A DNA stretch of 64,000 bases, taken from positions 35,210,027 through 35,274,026 of the forward strand of contig CM049308.1 in NCBI GenBank assembly GCA_026874595.1. Direction: 5' to 3'. This document shows positions 60,358 to 64,000 of this stretch, piece after piece. Every line of letters starts with the position of its first letter. Within the stretch, counting starts at the first letter, position 1. The notes beneath the pieces were generated by a model. It was not told the DNA's origin. It saw only the letters and a program-made list of their open reading frames with translations, and searched no databases. Made by a program: the position numbers and the translations under genes. Source of the DNA: Sipunculus nudus (lineage: Eukaryota > Annelida > Sipuncula > Golfingiida > Sipunculidae).

Positions 60358-60520
60358 CAGGGGCCGTTCCTGGATTTAGGAAAAGGGTGGTTGAAACCAG
60401 GAAGACTCGTAAGATAAATGATAAAACCTAAAAAAAGGTCCGAAAGTCGGGAAAAGGGGGGCCCAGGCCGCGAAAATACCCCTTAAAATAGTTCCGGTTG
60501 CTGAAGGGGGGGGGGGGGCA
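60358..60520 (+). mobile_element. CAGGGGCGGATCC-family MITE, 3' end missing
   Basis: Begins CAGGGGCCGTTCCTGGATTT, then AAACCAGGAAGACTCG, AACCTAAAAAAAGGTCC, a GGGAAAAGGGGGGCCCAGG block and CGGTTGCTGAAG plus a G run, in the same order as 51788-51998. The expected CCCCTGGATCCGC terminus is absent after the G run at 60507-60518. Confidence 0.65.
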
Positions 60521-60714
60521 ACCAATGTTTTTGCTGTGTATGTGAAATCTGGTTCTGTAAAATAGTTGACCAAATATCTCTAATGAAAATATATGTAGAA
60601 TAAAAGCAGAATAAATGCTAAAATTCATTAATGATATTTTGATAAATTGACCCACACTGTCTATAGGTGGACCGGACTAGGAGCGGACAGCTTATGTGAG
60701 GGACCGGTCCGCGC

Positions 60715-60729
60715 CCTATATATATATAA

Positions 60730-60785
<56 letters not shown>
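60715..60785. repeat. (TA)n microsatellite
   Basis: TA units with three AAATA interruptions at the left, then a long uninterrupted run. Confidence 0.95.
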
Positions 60786-60791
<6 letters not shown>

Positions 60792-60928
60792 TAAAGGCGG
60801 ATCCCCGCGGATGTTACCAGAGGTAATTTTTATCTCAAGATGACCCCATCCTTAATCCCTCACAGTAACCCCCACTCTTTTTTTTCAAGAGGGCCCAAGC
60901 AAAACAAGTGATTTGAACTGCCCCTTAG

Positions 60929-61460
60929 TAGTGGTGGGCCGATCATCGAGTTTTTTCGAAAGTCAGTCGGTTTGCTGCCACTTTCAAGCGCTCGATTACC
61001 AAAGGCAACTATCGATTACATCATACTCATCATTTTTTTTCAAAGTTTTCCCAAAAAAATTATATAGACCTGTAATTTTCATGGCGGGCCTGTGAAATCA
61101 GTATGTCATAATTGTTATAAAATGAAAGTCCTTGCTGGTGGTGAAGTTAAAATGATACGTTGGAGTATTCATGAGGGCCAGCAAGTAGATGTCCTGGACT
61201 GTGGTTTAATTCATGATTATTATAATTAATTATTATGAAACTTTGAATAGCATATCTTAGTAGTAATAGGAAAATATAAAAAAGGCAAAAACTTTTCATA
61301 CGGTAGAATTACTAAGACATACGGGCTGGGTTATGAGAGTACAGTTTCACAGATAATTGCATATTTCTTTATATTTGTCTGAACCAATTAATAATCGATC
61401 ATCGATCGGTTTGCCCAAACCGATGATCGATTATGAAAAAGGAAGCGTCTCCCACCACTA
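60929..61460. mobile_element. hAT-type MITE with perfect 8-bp TSD
   Basis: Termini TAGTGGTGGG (60929) and CCCACCACTA (ending 61460) are perfect 10-bp inverted repeats. The direct repeat CCCCTTAG flanks both (60921-60928 and 61461-61468). Eight-base duplications with short TA/CA-G-TGG ends are characteristic of hAT transposition. Near the left end is GATCATCGAG, and near the right an imperfect palindrome (61393-61434) built from CGATCATCGAT and CAAACCGATGATCGAT. The element is 532 bp and non-coding, so transposase must have come from elsewhere. The perfect duplication implies a fairly young insertion. Confidence 0.9.
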
Positions 61461-61468
61461 CCCCTTAG

Positions 61469-62857
61469 TCATTGGACGGTCAAACCTTAGATCGCAGTAC
61501 CACATACCTTTCCGATTGGAAATTCTCCCTCCTTCATACTCTTGATAACTACTGCATGAACATAAATGTCAACATATTAAAAGTAATTAACCACTATAGC
61601 CAGAAATAAGCCATACGTCATGGTCATTTTATCTGCATACCCAATATAATTTAAAAGGTTTTGGAAATAATGCCATTTTATTTTTTTATGTAATTAGGCA
61701 TATTTCAGCATAAAAATGGCATATTTTTTCTGGTGAATACCAGAACCATTGTACGGATATGCTGATTACAGGAACATGCGACTGTAGATGTAAGAAGGAA
61801 TAATTGCATGAAAATCCAAAGTTCGCCAAAAACTTGCAAATTTCAGCATCGTCATACTACCAAATATGTGAAAAACGGAATTGCCACATACTTGGTACTT
61901 TGAAGATGAATTCAGGATCTCTTCGTAGTTTGTTGGGTCTGTACACGTATTACACAAATTGGCTCTACGGAATGATAATGATATAGTTTTATATAGACTG
62001 GAGTCCCAATAAATAATGGTTTCGTATGAGGTGTAAAAGTATGATAATAGGACAGGATCTTGAAAAGTTGGATTAGTTAGGGGTTGGGTGAAACCGACCA
62101 AAGAAATTATTATATTTTTATTCAGTAAACAAAATGTTGTTAAACAAATGCTTCACTTTCCTTTCAGTGTTTTCTTTGTTGTCCAGTCTCCTAGTACTTT
62201 TTCTATACAACACCAACTTTTCCTGGCTTTGCTTCAGGAATATAGAAGTGTTTTTAATGTTTAAATTATTGATTTAGTAACTTTTATTTAAATAATTGTC
62301 GTATGTGTAAAGATTAGTAACTATGATTTAAACTGTGTTTGGTGTTATTATTTCTGAACCATATTCATTGCTAGATCATTATGAAAAAGGTTGAATTTTA
62401 TGAAAAATTCGGGTCTTAATATGTTTCACAGTTATTTCAGTGAAGTAGTTTTTACAATTTAATAGTTTAAGGGATTCATATCTATTGCCATTGCCGCTAA
62501 ATATTAATAAATACAAAGGAGGGTTATTTTATTAGCATTTTTTAGATCATATTTGTAGGACCTCAAAACCATCACATGCCATGTATTAAATTTTAATATA
62601 TACTGCTAAGTGAGATACATTGAGTTTAAAAAAAAAGTTATTTTGAATTCACTTATTTGAATTTTTAAATTTATTTAAGATTTAAATACCTATTAATCGC
62701 AGTTTATCTTTTACAAACAACACTATTTAAGGTCATAATGGAGACTGAACAAATGACCTTATTATTTTTGTATGAAACATTCGACGTTCCATTAGAATGG
62801 AGATGCTGAGCAAAATTATAAAAAATCACATTCTTGTAGTAGTTGTGCGCCCTCTAT
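61469..62857. other. Non-coding DNA, nothing recognised
   Basis: A 111-codon minus-strand frame (61766-62101) has no known motif and overlaps a 60-codon plus-strand frame. No repeat pair. Confidence 0.5.
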
Positions 62858-62881
62858 AGCAAAATCCTGGATCCGCCACTG
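62858..62881 (-). mobile_element. Solitary CAGTGGCGGATCC transposon end
   Basis: AAAATCCTGGATCCGCCACTG is the exact complement of CAGTGGCGGATCCAGGATTTT. No partner found upstream. Confidence 0.6.
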
Positions 62882-62920
62882 GAGAGTGTATACAGGTTAG
62901 CATAAACAGATAGGCTGAAA

Positions 62921-62990
62921 GGGTTAGCTCAGTGGTTTGGGCCTTAGCCACACTATGCCAGTACCTCCGGGGATAAAATCTTCTAGAATT
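62921..62990 (+). mobile_element. Degenerate tRNA-like SINE head
   Basis: GGGTTAGCTCAGTGGTTTGG contains a good A box (TAGCTCAGTGG, 62925-62935) followed by a plausible anticodon-arm region. The expected B box is reduced to GGGGATAAAATCTT at about 62970, so Pol III transcription is doubtful. Probably a decayed SINE of a type different from the one at 55690. Confidence 0.35.
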
Positions 62991-63345
62991 TTCCTCACCA
63001 AGACTATATAATTTTTTTACGGAATGCTTAATAATCACATTCTGTCATATGATGAAACAATGCCACTTTAAAGCCCAAGTACCTATCATTTTAAAAATCA
63101 TAAATCATTTGTTCAACCATAATGAATGTTCACATGCTCTGGTCACATTGAATGGGAGGTGTAGAAAACATCCATGTAATAGAAGTAAGATTAAGCGAAT
63201 CTCTTGCCCTTGCGACCGCAATAAACATGTTCACCTGTGAGGGATTGAATAAAACCAACAAGGCCAAGATTACCAACACAGTGGTGTCACGAAAGATTAC
63301 TGGTTGTTTTTTCAGAAGCAGAATCTATGGATGGAAACCGTCTGA
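62991..63345. other. Non-coding DNA; acceptor-like GTTTTTTCAG near its end
   Basis: Two overlapping plus-strand frames (63049-63240, 63152-63400) have no recognised motif. TTGTTTTTTCAG at 63304-63315 resembles a 3' splice site, but the open frame downstream is closed by a stop at 63343 in the phase that matters. Confidence 0.4.
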
Positions 63346-63555
63346 ATTGAACCGGTCGAAGATGGCACAGAAAAGAGATTTGATAATTATCTGTACATAA
63401 TTGGCGTGTGGACAGCGCGGGCCGCTGCGTGGTCCCCGGTGACGTCGTCCCTGATGGTTATGCCCTTCAACGGAGAAGGGCGTCGACATGCGAGCAGTCT
63501 CATCAACATGGTAGACAGTTACTGGTCCAGGGGTGTCTGGCCCCCTGACATATGA
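63346..63555 (+). CDS. GC-rich open segment, possible exon or pseudo-exon
   Basis: A stop-to-stop frame of 69 residues without an early Met. It has distinctly higher G+C than its surroundings and a protein-like composition (segments YIIGVWTARAAAWSPV and SSLINMVDSYWSRG). I recognise no family. The antisense strand is also open over most of it. It might be a coding exon near the edge of a gene, a fragment of a mobile-element protein, or a chance frame in a CpG-rich patch that also contains GTGACGTCG. Confidence 0.2.
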   Translation: MEPVEDGTEKRFDNYLYIIGVWTARAAAWSPVTSSLMVMPFNGEGRRHASSLINMVDSYWSRGVWPPDI

Positions 63556-64000
63556 TGGCGCATCTCAGGACAGCATACATGCAGAAAAATGTCGCAATTC
63601 AGAGTTATAGGAAACAGAATAAAAATAAACTACTTAACCCTGAACAGTTATTGTCAAAATATGGATTTTTTAAATTTTAACTAGGTTTCCCAGCAATTTA
63701 TGAGAACCGAATTCTCTTATTTTGCCTGATATTTTCCGATGAAGTTTTAAATTTCCAGTAAAATTAATGTACTTTGATTGATTTATAAACTAAAAGTCAT
63801 CATAGTTGACAAGCTGTTGGAGTATGAAACAACATCTAACAGAGTGACCAATTTCCTTCTGGTCCAATCAAATTGGAAATCGGGACCATTTTTAAGGTTT
63901 CCCAAATCTCCAGGGCCACTTTGAACCCAGCTATATACGTATTAAACCCGAATATTAAACCAGTAGGAAATCATATGAAAAAATATGGGAACTATAACTA
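63556..64000. other. Non-coding DNA, nothing recognised
   Basis: AT-rich to the window edge with no structure seen. Confidence 0.5.

Noticed and set aside
1-64000. CRISPR arrays, bacterial operons, riboswitches or prophage
   Set aside because: No regularly spaced repeats with unique spacers, no ribosome-binding-site-led dense ORFs, and the sequence has clear animal repeat composition.

Overview
This window looks like intergenic or intronic DNA from an animal nuclear genome. It is AT-rich (about one third G+C by eye). It has many TA, GA, CA and TTA microsatellites, frequent runs of ten or more G or C, and dozens of degenerate transposon ends. The longest open frame (205 codons) lies inside a 15-bp minisatellite, and no other frame encodes a protein I can name. 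There is no operon structure and no rRNA or functional tRNA gene. The repeat style favours a lophotrochozoan, most likely a mollusc. That is inference from three things: arrays of ~140-340 bp units next to short GGACAGACAGACAG and GTCCGTCC tracts, a GCTCAGATGA hairpin, and CAGGGGCGGATCC-type MITEs.

Layout. 0-12 kb: mostly unique AT-rich DNA, a cluster of TTGACAACCC motifs (2.2 kb), an AATTG-rich element (8.7-9.3 kb) and a decayed reverse-transcriptase fragment on the minus strand (11.5 kb). 12-24 kb: GAGTCC-rich blocks, copy 1 of a ~400-bp dispersed repeat (13.7 kb), one weak exon candidate (14.7 kb), a composite of nested transposon ends (15.6-16.8 kb), and an inverted pair of ~450-bp repeats (17.6 and 22.9 kb). 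24-36 kb: a possible 2-kb TIR element, TA microsatellites, an array of ~340-bp units ending in a perfect hairpin (32-33.1 kb), repeat copy 2 (34.0 kb) and a MITE (34.8 kb). 36-48 kb: a promoter-like patch (36.2-36.6 kb), a MITE with a 5-bp target-site duplication (37.0 kb), a Mutator-like element with ~115-bp inverted arms and a 9-bp duplication nested inside another element (39.3-40.1 kb), a CATCGG-rich palindromic element (42.6-43.2 kb) and more MITE copies. 48-64 kb: repeat copy 3 (48.8 kb), the minisatellite (49.8-50.5 kb), a MITE with a GTAAG duplication (51.8 kb), a tandem unit array (52.0-52.6 kb), a tRNA-derived SINE (55.7 kb), a recent 136-bp tandem duplication (57.8 kb) and a hAT-type MITE with a perfect 8-bp duplication (60.9-61.5 kb).

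No set of genes here works together as a pathway. The biology of the window is its layered mobile-element history, which can be read from nested insertions and intact target-site duplications. Exon, pseudogene and promoter calls are tentative.
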